Source: Clavulina sp. PMI_390 (Eukaryota; Basidiomycota; Agaricomycetes; Cantharellales; Hydnaceae). Taken from it: a stretch of 64,000 nt of DNA. Positions 1 through 12,804 of the stretch are shown here, piece after piece. The notes under the pieces were generated by a model, which was not told the DNA's origin, ran no database searches, and worked only from the letters and a program-made list of their open reading frames with translations. The stretch's first letter is position 1, and every line of letters begins with the position of its first letter. The stretch spans positions 262,079-326,078 of the forward strand of contig WIDE01000024.1 of the NCBI GenBank assembly GCA_015039315.1, in the 5' to 3' direction. A program made the translations under genes and the position numbers.

Positions 1-459
1 ACTGACGTTGTCGCGTCAAGCTATGCGACTTCATACAGTGAGATCGCCATCCCTCCCTCGGGTGACTTAGGAACTGGTCTGAGCACTCCCGTAAACGTCG
101 CAGTTTCTGCTCTTCGCGCCTCTATTTCAACGACACGATTAATGGTGTGGCTTGCACTGCAACTTCTCCTGTTTGTCTCTGCAATATTCTTTATCATGAT
201 CCAAGTCACGGCTGCTCGGCCACTCTCAAGGAATCCCGAGCTCGAGCTACTCATGCTCGATGCGAGTGAACTTTGGCGGAAAGCTGGCTGGGAATCAGAT
301 CCATCATGGGGAGACTACTTTGATGGAAAGGCTGGCGTCGGTCCAACTCTAGATGCTTCGGGACCAACGAGGGCGAGACCCGAAGTTTTGGAGGAAGATA
401 ACTCCTTAATTATACTAAAACGGGCGGACGAATACACTGCTATACACTACACCCATTAA
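1..459 (+). CDS. 3' end of a membrane protein gene, truncated by the window edge
   Basis: The reading frame is open from the first base to a stop at 457-459, so only the C-terminal ~152 residues are present and the start lies outside the window. The visible part is Ser/Thr/Val-rich, then has one hydrophobic stretch (from MVWLALQLLLFVSAIFFIMI, about residues 48-67 of the fragment) that looks like a membrane helix. A charged, probably cytoplasmic tail of about 85 residues follows. No family is recognised. The ATG at 142 could open a short protein, but the uninterrupted upstream frame favours an internal methionine. Confidence 0.5.
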   Translation, partial: TDVVASSYATSYSEIAIPPSGDLGTGLSTPVNVAVSALRASISTTRLMVWLALQLLLFVSAIFFIMIQVTAARPLSRNPELELLMLDASELWRKAGWESDPSWGDYFDGKAGVGPTLDASGPTRARPEVLEEDNSLIILKRADEYTAIHYTH

Positions 460-708
460 CTGGTCATACTCACCCACATCGTTCTGAATGCCTTGGTGAC
501 GTGCGGTGCTCCTGGCAATACCGTACTCCATCTTCCTTTTGTATTATATCGTCGTTGGTTCAATCGTACTGTACAGATATGCTATCGTGATTGCCCTTAT
601 GCGCTCGCACTACTGAATGTTAACGTTTGGCTGAGGGGTCCGTCCGTGACAACAAATTCTCATTTGAACTTTCGCGCTCAGACTATCGGCTTCAACACGC
701 AATGATTG

Positions 709-2078
709 TTACATGTACTGCAAACCCAAGGGATCCTGGGTAAATTAGAAGAGTGTTGGTGAACCACGGGACTGATTTGAAGGCAAATGAATGAAACATA
801 CCAGCAGTCCCTCAGTGCTCCAGCTGTCCATTCTTGGGACGTAGAATTTTGTAGTGCGAACTTCCCACTCATCTCGCTCCAGGTCTGGGCGCTCCCAATA
901 CCCTTCCTGTTCTTTAGGGTCTTGGACGATGGCGTGATACTCCATCTCATGCTGGACGTAGCGCAATGCAGGACCTGCATACGACGATGGATGCCATTCG
1001 CTAGGAAGGAGATGAAACGCAGGGAACCCTGCGTTCCCACTGAAAAAGCGTCCGCTCCATCGAACGACCTCGAGGTTTTTCAGTCGCCGCAGCGGAGCGA
1101 GATCCGCCGTGGTAGGCTGGGGCCTCCATTCTGCCCAAAAGTTCCTCGCACACGCGACGCCGAGGAAACGGAGACCGGGGAGGTGTGAAACGATCCCTTC
1201 CATGAAAGCGCGGAATGTGACTGCACTGTCGAGGGCAACTGTGAGGCTGCTAGGCGGTTTGTCGGCTTGGCCGATAGCGTCCCAGAGCAGAGTGACCCAC
1301 TCGACGCCTATTACGGGGACGGCAGCAACATAACGGACGGACCTTCCTTTGAGCAGAATGGGGAGAAATGCAGGATTGGCAAAGACTACATCGAGGTGAG
1401 GGAGACTATCAGGGGGCAAGTGCTCAAGATGTGGAGTATCGAGATAACCAGAGGGAGGGTGCAGGATCAGATGCCGAATGCTTGGTTGCGAGGCCAGAAA
1501 GCTACATAGCTCTGGCGTGAGCGATATATGATATGATAGTTCAGACAGCTGAAAACGATAGCTGCGTATCCCCGAAGTCAACAGACTCCCGATCTCCATT
1601 TCTTCGGATGTATCTGTCAGCGACAGAGAGCGCAGCTGAGAGGCCTCTATGAATAGCCGTTGAAGCCGAGCTCGGAAATCGATGAGGGGAGGCCCCTCTG
1701 GAATGTCTGCGTTCATCCGAATGATAAGCTCCTTAGCGCCCATCCCTTCTGCAGCTCGTCGAAGTAAGGCATTCAGCAGCTTATCTTTCTTCGCAAAGGG
1801 TTTGTTGGGCTCTACAATGAGCGATGCTCTGGCCCATATCCAACCAGATGTAAGATCAAAGAATTGCTGGTTGGCAAGAGCTAGGTTTTTCAAGTCATCA
1901 TGGTCATTCATCGCCACCCAAGAGACGATAATACAGAGAACGTCATAGGGGAATGGGTTGGAGAATGGTTTGACCTAAGAAGATGATTGAGCACGCCGCG
2001 GTCATGATCAAGGGATTGGCTAGTTCGTACGGTGGTTTTGCTAGGCCGCCACAAGGTAGGAAGGTTGAGACCGAACAT
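709..2078 (-). CDS. F-box protein with leucine-rich variable tail
   Basis: Three exons are proposed: 2031-2078, 802-1974 and 709-735, giving 415 residues. The 56-nt intron 1975-2030 (GTACGA..TAG) is needed to join the N-terminus MFGLNLPTLWRPSKTT to the F-box-like stretch with NPFPYDVLCIIVSW and LALANQQFFDL. The second intron (736-801, GTATGT..CAG) replaces a read-through tail; without it the frame ends at 745. The rest is Leu- and Pro-rich with no clear domain, as usual for basidiomycete F-box-like proteins. The family role is substrate recognition in SCF ubiquitin ligases, which is inferred here. The F-box is weak, so substrate and even SCF membership are uncertain. Confidence 0.6.
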
Positions 2079-2693
2079 CTTGATCAGGGGCGAGATCGTT
2101 GCCTGCAGACAGTCTGTGGTTCTTATAGAGTAACCAGCGCTCGAGCAAACAGATCTCACAATTGTCACAGGACACGACGTCGGCGCAGCAGACACGTATG
2201 AGATCTGGAAAGGCTGTGTAGAATCGTTTTCACGAGGATCGCAGAAAGAACGGCCCAGTTCAAGGCTTCAGGGATCAGAAGATACATCATGGGGCTAGTC
2301 TATGAGTGCTACAAGCTTGGTCTTGAGTGTGATTGATCGCGCTTGGCAAACACCCTACTTGCGAACACATCGTCACGTGCTCGTTCTCACACTGTCAAAC
2401 CTTCGTGCAGAGCATTCATTTCCGGCGAAAAGTGAACTAACGGTACTGAAATGGCACTATCCAGAACAATTCCTCTCAGTATGATGCTTCTCTTTCGCAA
2501 TCTTTGGATGAAAGGTTTGATAAGCTCAGATCAGGCAGTTTCGGGTAATCGATTGATTAGCCTTCTGAATGAGCGTGCAACCCTGATTGACCTCCAACTG
2601 TATTGATGGATCGCATGCCGTCATAAACGCGTATCTTCTCCGGGCATCGGAATATCGTCCAGCAAGATCCTCCCCTAGTTCTTGTTAACCACC
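2079..2693. other. Intergenic region between divergent genes
   Basis: This 615-bp gap separates the minus-strand F-box gene from the plus-strand acyl-CoA ligase and should carry both promoters. Short open frames exist, but none has a recognisable domain or plausible splice context. No strong TATA box was noticed. Confidence 0.4.
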
Positions 2694-5029
2694 ATGTCGT
2701 CCAAGACAAAAACCGCAGAGATCGTCTACAAATCTGTTGGATTCGACGACTTTCCACCTTTGGTCGCAGCTGCAGCGGGTGATTTTGTGTTCAATCACTC
2801 ACCGGTGCCTCTCGATGATGGGCCAGCATACATCGATTCCCAATCGGGCACCATCCTAACTCGAGCACAGACATATGATCTTGCGTTACGGCTTGCCAAA
2901 GGAGTTGACCTGCTTGGCTATCGCCGAGGAAAAGGTGTTGCGATGGTGTTTTGGTGAGTGTTCGTCCATTTATGGAGTTACGCCGCTTGGCACTAACTTT
3001 TTGGTCAAACCTTTCACGAACAGTCCAAACTCTCTTGCATGGCCAATTGTTTTCCTTGGACTCCAGTCTAACAGCGTCCTCACAACACTGGCTAATGTCT
3101 CGTACACCACAAACGAGCTCGCTCACCAGATCAAAGACAGTGGAGCTACCCTCTTCTTTGTCGGACCCACAGTCTTTCACACCCTCCTCGCCACCCTGAA
3201 ACTCCTTGGATACTCTGAAGCCGAGATGAGAAAGCATATCATTATCATGAGCTATGTCCCAAAGGACATGGACGAAGAGCACGCTCAGGGAATCGATGCA
3301 AGCTGGACGCGTTTGCATGACATGCTGAAACGGGGAAAGCTGACTGCTCCTGTTCGATTGAGCGGGAGAGCGACAGACGAACCAATCCTCCTCTGTTATT
3401 CCGGGGGTACGACAGGTCGCAGTAAAGGCGTCATGGTGTGTCTATACTTGATCCTTCCCATTGCAGATCCAATCTCTGACTGTTGTGGCAGACCACACAT
3501 AGAAACCTCGTGTCTATCCCTCAAACATATCGACCCCTGGCCTTCCCAATTGACCGTTCAAAAGATGTTGAGATGGGATTCCTTCCTCTGTATCACAACT
3601 AGTGCGTTTCTATATTGTATTCACAGGCCCCAGCCGAATAACATTCGTTTCCAGTGGGATCATCAAAGTCCTGTTCTTCGGCTTCTGGATCGGAGTGCCA
3701 ATCGTGATTGTTCCGAAGTTCGAGCCGGTATCATTTTTCCAGACGATCGCCAAGTACAAGATATCTGTGAGCATCTCCTTCTACCCCTAAGCAGATTAGC
3801 CTCGGCCCCATCAATCTCATTTCGCATCCATTCCCCAGATCATCCGGCTTGTTCCTCCCGTCCTTGTCACGCTCGCAACACACCCTGAGTTCGACAAACA
3901 TGACCTGAGTTCCATGAAATACATGCAGTCCGGAGCAGCTCCGCTAGGAAGAGGACTGCTGGAACGAGTTAAGGAGCGATTCCACAAGCAGGGTGCCAAC
4001 GTCACCATTATTCAAGGATACGGGTGCGTCATCTTGCTCGATTCTTGCGATGGATTTGCTTATCCTCCTTCCAACAACAATGACAGGTTGACCGAAACTT
4101 CGACGACCTCTCATATGCTGCCGCTCAAGGACGAGCTTCGCAAGATTGGCTCGGCGGGCGTCATGATTCCTACTATGGAAGCTCGCATTGTTGACGACGA
4201 CGAGAAAGATGTGCCACCTGGGAAAGGGATCGCTGGGGAGCTCTGGATGCGTATGCAAATCTTCTCTTTCTGCGCGCAGAATGACCCTTGACTTATTCTG
4301 AGAGATCCATCCCGCAATAGGAGGCCCCACCGTAATGAAGGGATATCTCAATAACCCCACTGCCACGAAAAATTCGATTACGAAGGACGGATGGTTCAAG
4401 TCTGGGGATATCGCCATCCGAGACGACGAAGGGTACTTCTATATCGTAGATCGAAAGAAAGAGCTTATCAAATATAAAGGGTGCGTTTGGCCTTCGTCGT
4501 CATCCCTGGATTCAGAAGCTGACCCGTCATACTGGACCTTTGGCTGGTTTGCACCAACACCTCTGCTACCAGATTCCAAGTGCCTCCGGCAGATCTGGAG
4601 GCTGTGTTGCTAACCAAGGAGGACATCGCTGACTGCGGAGTTATCGGGATCGATAGCGTCGAGCAGGCAACCGAACTTCCCAGGTGCGTTCGATATCTCT
4701 GCCTTCTTCTTCGTCGTACTCGTAATGGATCTCACTAATCTTATCTTTCCTTCTCTCCCTGTGGCAACATGGAATGATGCAGAGCCTACGTCGTTTCTAC
4801 CAACAACGCACATCTTCTGGCTAACCCTGCTGCGCGTCGCGCATTCGAAGCCGACGTAGAGGAATGGATCAAGTCCCAGGTAGCAAGGCATAAATGGCTG
4901 CGTGGGGGAGTCCAGGTGATCGAGGCGATCCCCAAAAGCGCTTCAGGGAAGATTCTTAGGAGAGAACTGAGAGAGTTTGCGAAGAAAGAAACACAGTCCA
5001 AAGCTCCAGTAGCCAAATCCAAACTATAG
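2694..5029 (+). CDS. 4-coumarate-CoA-ligase-like acyl/aryl-CoA ligase with SKL tail
   Basis: Nine exons: 2694-2953, 3024-3435, 3492-3601, 3634-3766, 3839-4023, 4087-4250, 4321-4480, 4573-4683 and 4783-5029. They sum to 1782 nt in frame (593 residues), normal for 4CL-like members of the ANL (AMP-forming) superfamily. Visible motifs are the phosphate-binding loop YSGGTTGRSKG (about 211-221), GYGLTET (about 365-371), the hinge VDRKKELIKYKG (about 463-474) and KSASGK with the catalytic Lys near 568. Family chemistry is ATP-dependent adenylation of a carboxylic acid and transfer to CoA. The protein ends VAKSKL, and SKL is the classic PTS1, so peroxisomal location is expected. Exon structure differs from the five minus-strand ligases at 19-44 kb. 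The substrate (cinnamate, benzoate or fatty acid type) is not known. Confidence 0.9.
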
Positions 5030-6185
5030 ATATTCGCATGTATCAGGTAGACTGCATAATATTAACGTATCAGTTGATTTTACGTCGCCTCGGACGGGGA
5101 GGGAGCTGGGTCCTTATCCACTCATTCCACGTGGTCAGCTCAGATTATGTTCACCTACTTGGGTTCTGAGAGCGGATCGTTCAGGGCACCGCGCAGAAGA
5201 CTGAAAATACCCCATAGTGGTGGCTCTATCAGTCGGGTTCCAGACGGAAACGTGCAAGAGAGCCGCTATGGCGATCAAATAGCCCTCAGAACAAGTGCAT
5301 ATGATAGAGGTGAGAAGGTTTCGGGGGAAATAGGAGGCATCCGTCTCCTGGCGTGTCGTAACCCATCTCTCAGGACGAGGCGGCGGCCAGGGCAAGTGCC
5401 AAGCTGTCCGCCATTGGTATTCCGACGAGGGTGGCGTGGAGGGTGCCATGAACCACTCCTTCACTCGTGAGCAATCGTCGTTCAGAGAACAGCCGCATAA
5501 GATGACAGTTCCTAATTGGCAATGAGCCATCACAATTCCCAGTGGGTGAGGGCGACATTCGATTGAGATCCGGATACAGAGAAAGGTTGGACAAACCCCA
5601 ACTACCGAGGAACGCCGATTATCGTACACGCGCATGGATTGCGCTCCTCGCTATGGACCGTGTCGAGAGATTTTGTACTGGCGAAACAAGACTACTGTGG
5701 GCAGTGGAAAAAAAATCGGCGGGCTTTTTCGTGGATGTTGTAAATCAAATGAAATTAAGTGGCCGGCGAAAGTCGGCAGAGGCAACAACGAACAATGTCA
5801 CCAGCGAGGAAGAAGCCGTCCAGCACCTTGATGTAATTTGTCTTGAGATCTGTGCTCTCGTGTCCATCTGGCACGCGACCTTTCCTAGCAGAAGGTGCGA
5901 TATGATACTGGCCGCGGGCGGCGAGGCGAGGCGAGCGCTGTTCCCAGGGGATGGATGAAGTGTTCCACATGGCACGCATGGAGAGAGGGTGGCTCGTGAC
6001 CGAATGTTGCAATCACGGCGATCCATGATACGACAGAGCAGCAGAGACCATTGAATCAGGAGGTCAGAAATTAGATGGGTCCATCAGTAGCGTAATGCAG
6101 ACACAGGTGAGGGCGTAGCGGTGGCGTGCCGTATCAAGGGGCCAAAGATAGTTCCTGACGCAATTTACGACACAGAAAGGCTCAG

Positions 6186-6211
6186 TTGGAGCTTGGAGTT
6201 TGGAGTTGGAG
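6186..6211. repeat. Short TTGGAG-rich direct repeat
   Basis: TTGGAG occurs four times in 26 bases (6186, 6193, 6200 and 6206), two pairs being separated by one base. This is a small imperfect tandem repeat in the gene-poor stretch, with no evident function. Confidence 0.5.
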
Positions 6212-8870
6212 TTTGCTCTGGAGCCGGTTCAGGCCAGGAGTATAGATGTTGTGTCATTGACATCTATAATTGTGAAGAGGGGAAAGCGAATTGAGGCACG
6301 AGGGGGCTGTGAGGTAATGGTGAACTCACCCCCTTCACCATATGGATGATTCGGGTGGAAATCGGCGGGCAGCGCCAAGCATGGAGCGGACCTGAAGGCC
6401 CCGCTCGCTCCCCTGGAGCATCACAGTACTACGGCGAATTGTATACGCTGAATACGTTGCTTTGAGGCATGTTCGCTCGGTACCGGGAGGATTGGGCTGA
6501 AAAACCGACGGACTCTGACGAGCGATCTAGAGGGAACCTGTGAGGCCTGCGATCGTCAGTCAGCCAGGCAGGGAGCCTTATGGCCCAGCGGCCGCAGTTT
6601 AAGTGGGCATGGGCTTGGTAAAGCCCGAGGATTTAATGGATCAAGACCATTCAGCAAGATAGCGTCCGTACGTCAGTATGAGTCCATGGAGAAACCCACG
6701 GACACTCAGATAAGGTCAACGTGCTCCAAGGATCAGTATATCCCGAGTATGGAAGGAGAGGAGCCGCCTGTTTGAGCGCAGAAGCACAGAAGCATGACTC
6801 TACAGGCACTACGATGCACAATGACCTGAGAGTTCTTCCAACTCGGTGCCTGCGTTGCGTAATCCATAGATTATTGTAGTAGAGGCAGCCAGCTTACGGA
6901 ACAGGCGACGACAGGCGTACTAGTGTGGATTGCGATAAGGGAGTATACATCCTCCTCCCATCCCCGTCCCGTCTTCCGTGCCCGAGTGTGAGGGCTCGCG
7001 ACCACAAAATCGATCGATCGACAGATGAGAGGGCGCAAGCGGGCCCGATAGTCCAGGGTGTGGTGCACGCGAGCACATGTAGCCTTAGGCCATGCTTATC
7101 GTCTGTATTGTGAGTGGAGTGTCCGACGGAGCCATGTGCTTCTTTTCTTGCTGTATTGTGTCCTTCCACGCCATGCGCTGGTGCCTGGAATTATAGCCTA
7201 GCCTCTGGCCGTCGGCAGGGGCGCAAGTGGAGGCCCCATCCATCGTCTGGAACGAGCTCGAGGTGGTTGACAGTTGGGTAAAATCCGCAGCTAACAAGTT
7301 CAGAGCCAGTGACTGCGGCGAAACACCGCCCGTTGTCCTCCCAGCAAGAGCCGAAACAGAATATTCTGCGCCCTTTTTGTAGTTCTTCCTACTACTGAAC
7401 GGCGGCTGCATGGGTGCATCTTCTGGCGCACCGGCGGCGATGAAGCCAGGGAGATCCACCTGGAGCCGTCGGGGAAGCTTAGCGCACCGTCAAGAATATC
7501 CGATTGATATTGTCATGACGCCAATGGAGCGCCAGGGGCAACGATTAATAGCATTGGGGGAACTCTTTACCCATCCCAGACATCGGCGGATGCAGAAAAT
7601 AAGATTCTGGCAGAAGTGTTGTTGTAACATTGTGTGCACCTTGTGGGCTGCGGCATGTGGTGTTTTTCGATCAAATATAAGCGATTTTGAATGGGCCCAG
7701 CAACAGTTCCGCCGTGGACCTTCGGGCAAAAGATAGAACGAATGACGGGACTGCTACCGATAGCGATATCTCAAGTTGTATATGCTTGTCGAGCTATCTC
7801 GATGGTCGACCTGGGAACCAAGGAACGTGGCGGCACCCACAAAGAGAGGCGTCGAATATTTTGCTCATTATTCGTTTGTATGATTTCTTAGCGGCGCATC
7901 GGAAAGCGCAGAAGCGAGAGAGATGAAGGGACGAGACGATCGAAAGAAGCACGCGATTCGGAGAAACGATATGAATGCCAATATAGATGGTCAGAAATAG
8001 GTGTCCGGGGTAGATAAGGTTGGGAGGAGCCGGATGCAGCACACGATCATCCGTGACCATGTGGAACACAGGAACTCGACAGCCGATCATGAGCTCAATC
8101 ATCACCTTCTGCTTCTTCTTTTACAATGCCATAATACTGCTATTGATGCCACGCCTAAAGGAGATCCTTAAGGGGTTTGGCGCTGCCCTTTTGTCCACGC
8201 ACCATGGGTATTCGAGATTGTGATGCGGAGAAAAATGGGAACAGGAGGCGCTTAGATGACGCGTAGATGAATTGCATCCTTTGAGTAACGTGTGACTTGT
8301 GATTGTGTATTGTTGTGATTTGTGCGCCACCACACACCAGACTATGTGCGCCAGCCCCAACTCTTGGGAGATGATCATTGCTATTGCCACTGCTCAATTA
8401 AATCTGCACCCAGCCGCACGGACGACTACTCGCGAAAGGATCGACTTGCTGGCTCGCGTGCGCCGTAAAATGAGATACCGCACTGGTCTGTCTACTAGAG
8501 GGGCAAGGAAGCAAGACAAATCGGAATGCGGGCTTCATTCATCCTAAGTGTCGAGCACGCTGGCACCGACGAAGACGACGCCGGAAGCATCGCGTAAGGC
8601 CTACATGAGCTGCGGGTCCTGAGAAGGAAGGCTATTTTTTCCAGTCAGTCGCCTCCTGGTGCAAAAACAGGCTCCACCTTGAACCACCCCTCCGGCTATG
8701 GGATCCAACGGAGATTGTCCGTTCCTGGCCATGTATAGGCTCATGCACTCAACAAGGCTAATCGAGTGGAGCCAATGGCGTTGAGATTAATAGAAATAAT
8801 CGGAGGAGAAGGGGACTCAATTGGTTGGACGACCGCATGGTGCTGATGATAAGCCCATACGCCCATGGTA

Positions 8871-8878
8871 CATATATG
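8871..8878 (+). promoter_or_regulatory. Possible TATA element of OPT gene 1
   Basis: CATATATG lies about 90 bases upstream of the ATG at 8964. A similar TATAA-like element sits at about the same distance from the start of the paralogous OPT gene 2. The call rests only on composition and position. Confidence 0.3.
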
Positions 8879-8963
8879 GTCGTGCTTCTCTCCATCCGCC
8901 TCTTCAGGACACCCTCTCCTCCTTCCCTTACTCCCATCGCGCCGCCGTCGCGTCCCTGCCGTC

Positions 8964-11805
8964 ATGTCCGCAGAGGTAAAGAGCAACCTGAGCTCCGTCG
9001 ACGAGAAGCAGCACCACCACGACATCGAGGCCGGCGAGCCTGGTATGTTGCATTCATCTACTGTCCTCCCCCACATGCCCCTTCTATTTCTCATCTTTTA
9101 ATCCATCTCTCCAGGTGTCGTGGAGGAGGTCACCGACGCCCACTTCGATGACCCCAACCTCGACCGCGCTAACCTTGGTGACCTCGAGGACGATTCACCA
9201 TACCCCGAGGTTCGTTCCGCCGTCGCCAACACCGACGACCCCGACATGCCCGCCAGCACCATTCGTGCTTGGATCCTCGGTCTCTTGATGGCCATCATCA
9301 TCCCTGGCCTCAACCAGTTCTTGTAAGTGCTTCTATTCGTGCTCGGGATCTGTATGGGTTCGATCCTCAATCGCGATCGTCTCTATAGCTTCTTCCGCTA
9401 CCCCTCAGTCACTGTTGGCAACCTCGTTGCCCAGTTGGTCTCTCTCCCCTTGGGCCGTGCTTTGGGCAAGGTCCTGCCTGATATCGAGATCTGGGGCATG
9501 AAGCTCTCTCCTGGTCCCTTCACCGTCAAGGAGCACGTCCTCGTCACCATCATGGCCACTGTCGGTTACTCCTCTGCCTACGCTACCGATATCGTTGCCG
9601 TTCAGCGTGTGTTCTACAACCAGCAGTGGAACTTCTCTTGTGAGTTTCCGATAATTTGATTTTCATTTATTGCTTCCTTGATTCCCCCACATTTCCTATC
9701 TCATGCGGCGGACCTTTCTGACTGACCTTCCTGTTATTCAATCTTTAGACCAATGGTTCCTTGTCATGTCCACCCAGCTCATCGGTTTCTCCATGGGTGG
9801 CATTGCTCGTCGCTTCCTCGTCCACCCCCCTTCCATGATCTGGCCCGCGAACCTGGTGTACTGCGCGCTTTTCAACACCCTCCACAGCCAGCACTACGCT
9901 GGTATTGGTGAGCGCGGCGGTGTCTCGCGTGAGCGCTTCTTCCTCTACGTCTTCATCGGTGGTGCCATCTACTACCTCCTCCCTGGGTGAGTTGCTGTCA
10001 CGGTCACTTCTGCTGCGGCGGCTCTGAACATGTGCTAACCATTTTTGGTGATTTATTTCCATCGCAGCTACCTCTTCACCGCCCTCTCTGCCTTCAGCTG
10101 GGTCACCTGGATTGCCCCCACCAACTCGACCGTCAACACCCTCTTCGGGTATACGTCTGGTCTCGGCATGTCCCTGCTCACTTTCGATTGGGCCCAGATT
10201 GCCTACAACCTGTCCCCTCTCGCTTCCCCCTGGTGGGCTCAGGCTAACGTCCTTGCTGGCTTCGGTTCGTATTTCAGACCTTTCTTCTGATCTCTGCACC
10301 GCAATCTGACCATTCCTTACTTCTCTCCAGTTGTGTTCTTCTGGATCATCACTCCCGCGTTGTACTTCACCAACACCTGGTATGCGCAGTACCTCCCCGC
10401 TCTGTCGACCCACTCCTTCGACAACACCGGTGCCCACTACAACGTCACCCGTATCCTCAGCCCCCAGAACACCCTCGACCAATCCCTGTACGAGGCCTAC
10501 TCTCCTCTCTTCCTCCCCACCGCGTTCGCTATCTGCTACGGCCTGTCCTTCGCCTCCGTCACTGCTACCCTCTCGCACGCGTTCTTCTACTTCCGCAAGC
10601 AGATCTGGATCCAGAGCCGTCGCTCCATGAGCGAGATGCCCGACATCCACGCCCGTCTCATGACCAAGTACAAGGAGGTCCCCGACTGGTGGTACGGCAT
10701 CATCTTCCTCAGCATGTTCGCGTTCGCCATCATCGCCATTGAGTGCTGGCCATCTGAGCTCCCCGTCTGGGCTCTTATCGTCTCCCTCATCATTGCGTTC
10801 GTCTACATTGTTCCCATCGGCATGATCCAGGCTATTACCAAGTATGTGGCTCTCTGCTCGTTTTCAAGCTTCATTTCCTGATCATATCTTTCTCGATTTA
10901 CAGCCAGCAAGTCGGTCTCAACGTCATTACTGAGCTGATCGTCGGCTACATGCTCCCCGGTCGTCCTATCGCCATGATGATGTTCAAGACCTGGGGTTAC
11001 ATTGCTATGGCCCAGGCCCTGACCCTCACTTCCGACTTCAAGCTCGGTCACTACATGAAGGTTCCTCCCCGCCCCATGTTCTGGGCCCAGATCGTTGCTT
11101 CCATCATCGCGCTCACCACCCAGCTCGGTGTCCAGGCCTGGATGTTCACCAACATCTCTGGCATGTGCGAGAACACCCAGGACAACGGCTTCATCTGCCC
11201 TTCGACCGCTGTGTTCGGCACTGCTTCCATCATCTGGGGTGTCATCGCTCCCGCTAACATGTTCGGCCCTGGCAAGATGTACCACCCTCTCCTGTACTTC
11301 TTCCTCATCGGTGCCGTTGCCCCCGCCATCCCCTGGTTCTTCACCCGCCGCTACCCCAACTCGATGTGGAAGTACGTCAACATGCCCGTCGTCTTCACCG
11401 GCACTGGCAACATGCCCCCAGCGACCGCTGTCAACTACATCCCCGCTGCCATCGTCTGCTTCATCTTCAACTACGTTATCCGTCGCCGACACTTCAGCTG
11501 GTGGTCGAAGTACAACTGTGAGTTTCAGCGTTCGCTCACACTATCCCCTTGTGTATCTCTTACTAATTGTATTTCTCCCCCTTCTAGACGTCCTTTCGGC
11601 TGCGCTCGACTCCGGTGTCGCCGTTTCTTCGGTACTCATCTTCTTCATCCTCGAGTACCCTAAGAAGGGCACAATCGGTGCCAACACCATCCAGACCTGG
11701 TGGGGCAACACTGTGTATGCCAACACCAACGATGGGTCCGTTATTCCCAAGCTCACTCCCGACCCCACCATCGGGTACTTCGGCCCTGCGCCAAGCACCT
11801 TCTAA
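8964..11805 (+). CDS. Oligopeptide transporter, OPT family (copy 1)
   Basis: Eight exons: 8964-9042, 9115-9322, 9389-9639, 9749-9986, 10068-10264, 10331-10841, 10904-11517 and 11588-11805. The total is 2316 nt, or 771 residues, usual for fungal OPT proteins. The N-terminal ~60 residues are hydrophilic, including the acidic DDSPYPEVRSAV stretch; many hydrophobic helices follow. The family motif region KVPPRPMFWAQI is present. The other signature reads SPGPFTVKEH where fungal peptide transporters typically have NPG. Family role is proton-coupled uptake of small peptides, or of glutathione or metal chelates in some clades, at the plasma membrane; the substrate here is unknown. A convergent paralogue follows at 12805-15647. 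Confidence 0.93.
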
Positions 11806-12804
11806 GCTTGCGTTTCCCTTTGATTCCCCCCTGCTCATGTTTTTGTAATGTCAACTTGGTTTTCATGGTCTCTTTATGAATTTTACTTTTTCTCCTCTTC
11901 TTACGCTCCACTCCATTCGCTCGTGGGTCCTTGCCATTCACCTCGTTGTAATTCGCTCAGCTCCACGCGTGCCCCAATCGTCCATCCTCTCGCTTCTCCC
12001 ACAACCTCTCTTCCATCCTTCCCTCGGGCGTGGGGTCCTGGAGTCACTTTACGTGGCTTGCTCCTTTCTGGCGTTGTGTTTTTTTCTTTGTTTCACCTGT
12101 AGTTTGGCGTGTAGTGTAGGAGTGGTGCTTGGGCTTTTTGTAGACTTGTACTTCGCTCTCCCTTGGTCGCGCGTACCGTATCAAATACGATCGTTTTGCA
12201 AGCCACAAACCCCGGTGTGCAATTGAGTGAAATGGACTTTGAGTGTTCCGATATGGCCTCCAGCCTTTCAGCTAAGGATCTCGCACTTGTCGCCGCAAGT
12301 TGAATTTCGTGAGGCGAGAAATCGGGAATTTGTATTACAGCGTATCTCATTCAACCTTACGGCTGCCAAGCTTGTCTGAATTTTCCACCGCGCGCCAACG
12401 GAGATCCGACAATCTGATTTAGACGGCCACTGCAGCCCAGCCGGTGCCTTCTGTCCTTGGCGCTATCCGGCACTTCCATATGGCTACACGAGTTCTTGGC
12501 GAACCAAGTCCCAGGTCTTCCAATATGGAGCTTCCTCGATATCCTCCCCTAATTCACAATCTCGCCTCTCGCTCAGGAGCATACCTTATCCTCTCTAAGA
12601 CGAGTTACGACAGTCTGGTTGCGGGAGCAATAATATCTCGTGGAGCTAGATACACGAAAACCCAATAATGTCCTGAAATAAAAGACCAAAAGTGTGCATG
12701 TACAACCACGGGCGCTGATACAGGTAGCGCTAATGATACACGGAAAGTATGTATAATATGATGGGGGCGCAAAGGGAGGAGGGGCTGTGAGAATGAGCGG
12801 TTCG
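11806..12804. other. Convergent intergenic region between the OPT paralogues
   Basis: This 1 kb region must hold the 3' ends of both OPT transcripts. It is pyrimidine-rich just after the first gene. Open frames such as 11876-12226 (+) lack domains and are probably untranslated sequence. Confidence 0.4.

Larger units (their letters stand above)
5030..8963. other. 3.9 kb stretch without a credible gene
   Basis: Both strands carry open frames of 60-166 codons, but none shows a recognisable domain, consistent splice sites or basidiomycete-like codon order. It holds the 3' region of the ligase and the promoter of the first OPT gene. A short TTGGAG-rich repeat lies near 6186. It may hold a non-coding transcript or a decayed gene; the sequence alone does not show which. 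Confidence 0.4.

Noticed and set aside
5140..5600. Minus-strand frames with a stretch like GVVHGTLHATLV, faintly recalling hot-dog thioesterases
   Set aside because: Only a dozen residues resemble the family, the expected acidic active-site residue is not evident, and no in-frame continuation was found on either side.
9745..10650. A 301-codon minus-strand frame across OPT gene 1
   Set aside because: It is the complement of well-supported OPT exons and has the Glu/Gly/Val-rich composition typical of antisense to codon-biased genes.
10803..11492. A 229-codon minus-strand frame opposite OPT gene 1
   Set aside because: Shadow of the coding strand; the acidic, low-complexity translation mirrors the one opposite OPT gene 2.
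11848..12226. Plus-strand frames just after OPT gene 1
   Set aside because: Pyrimidine-rich sequence gives Leu/Ser/Phe-rich translations without a domain; it is more likely 3' untranslated sequence.
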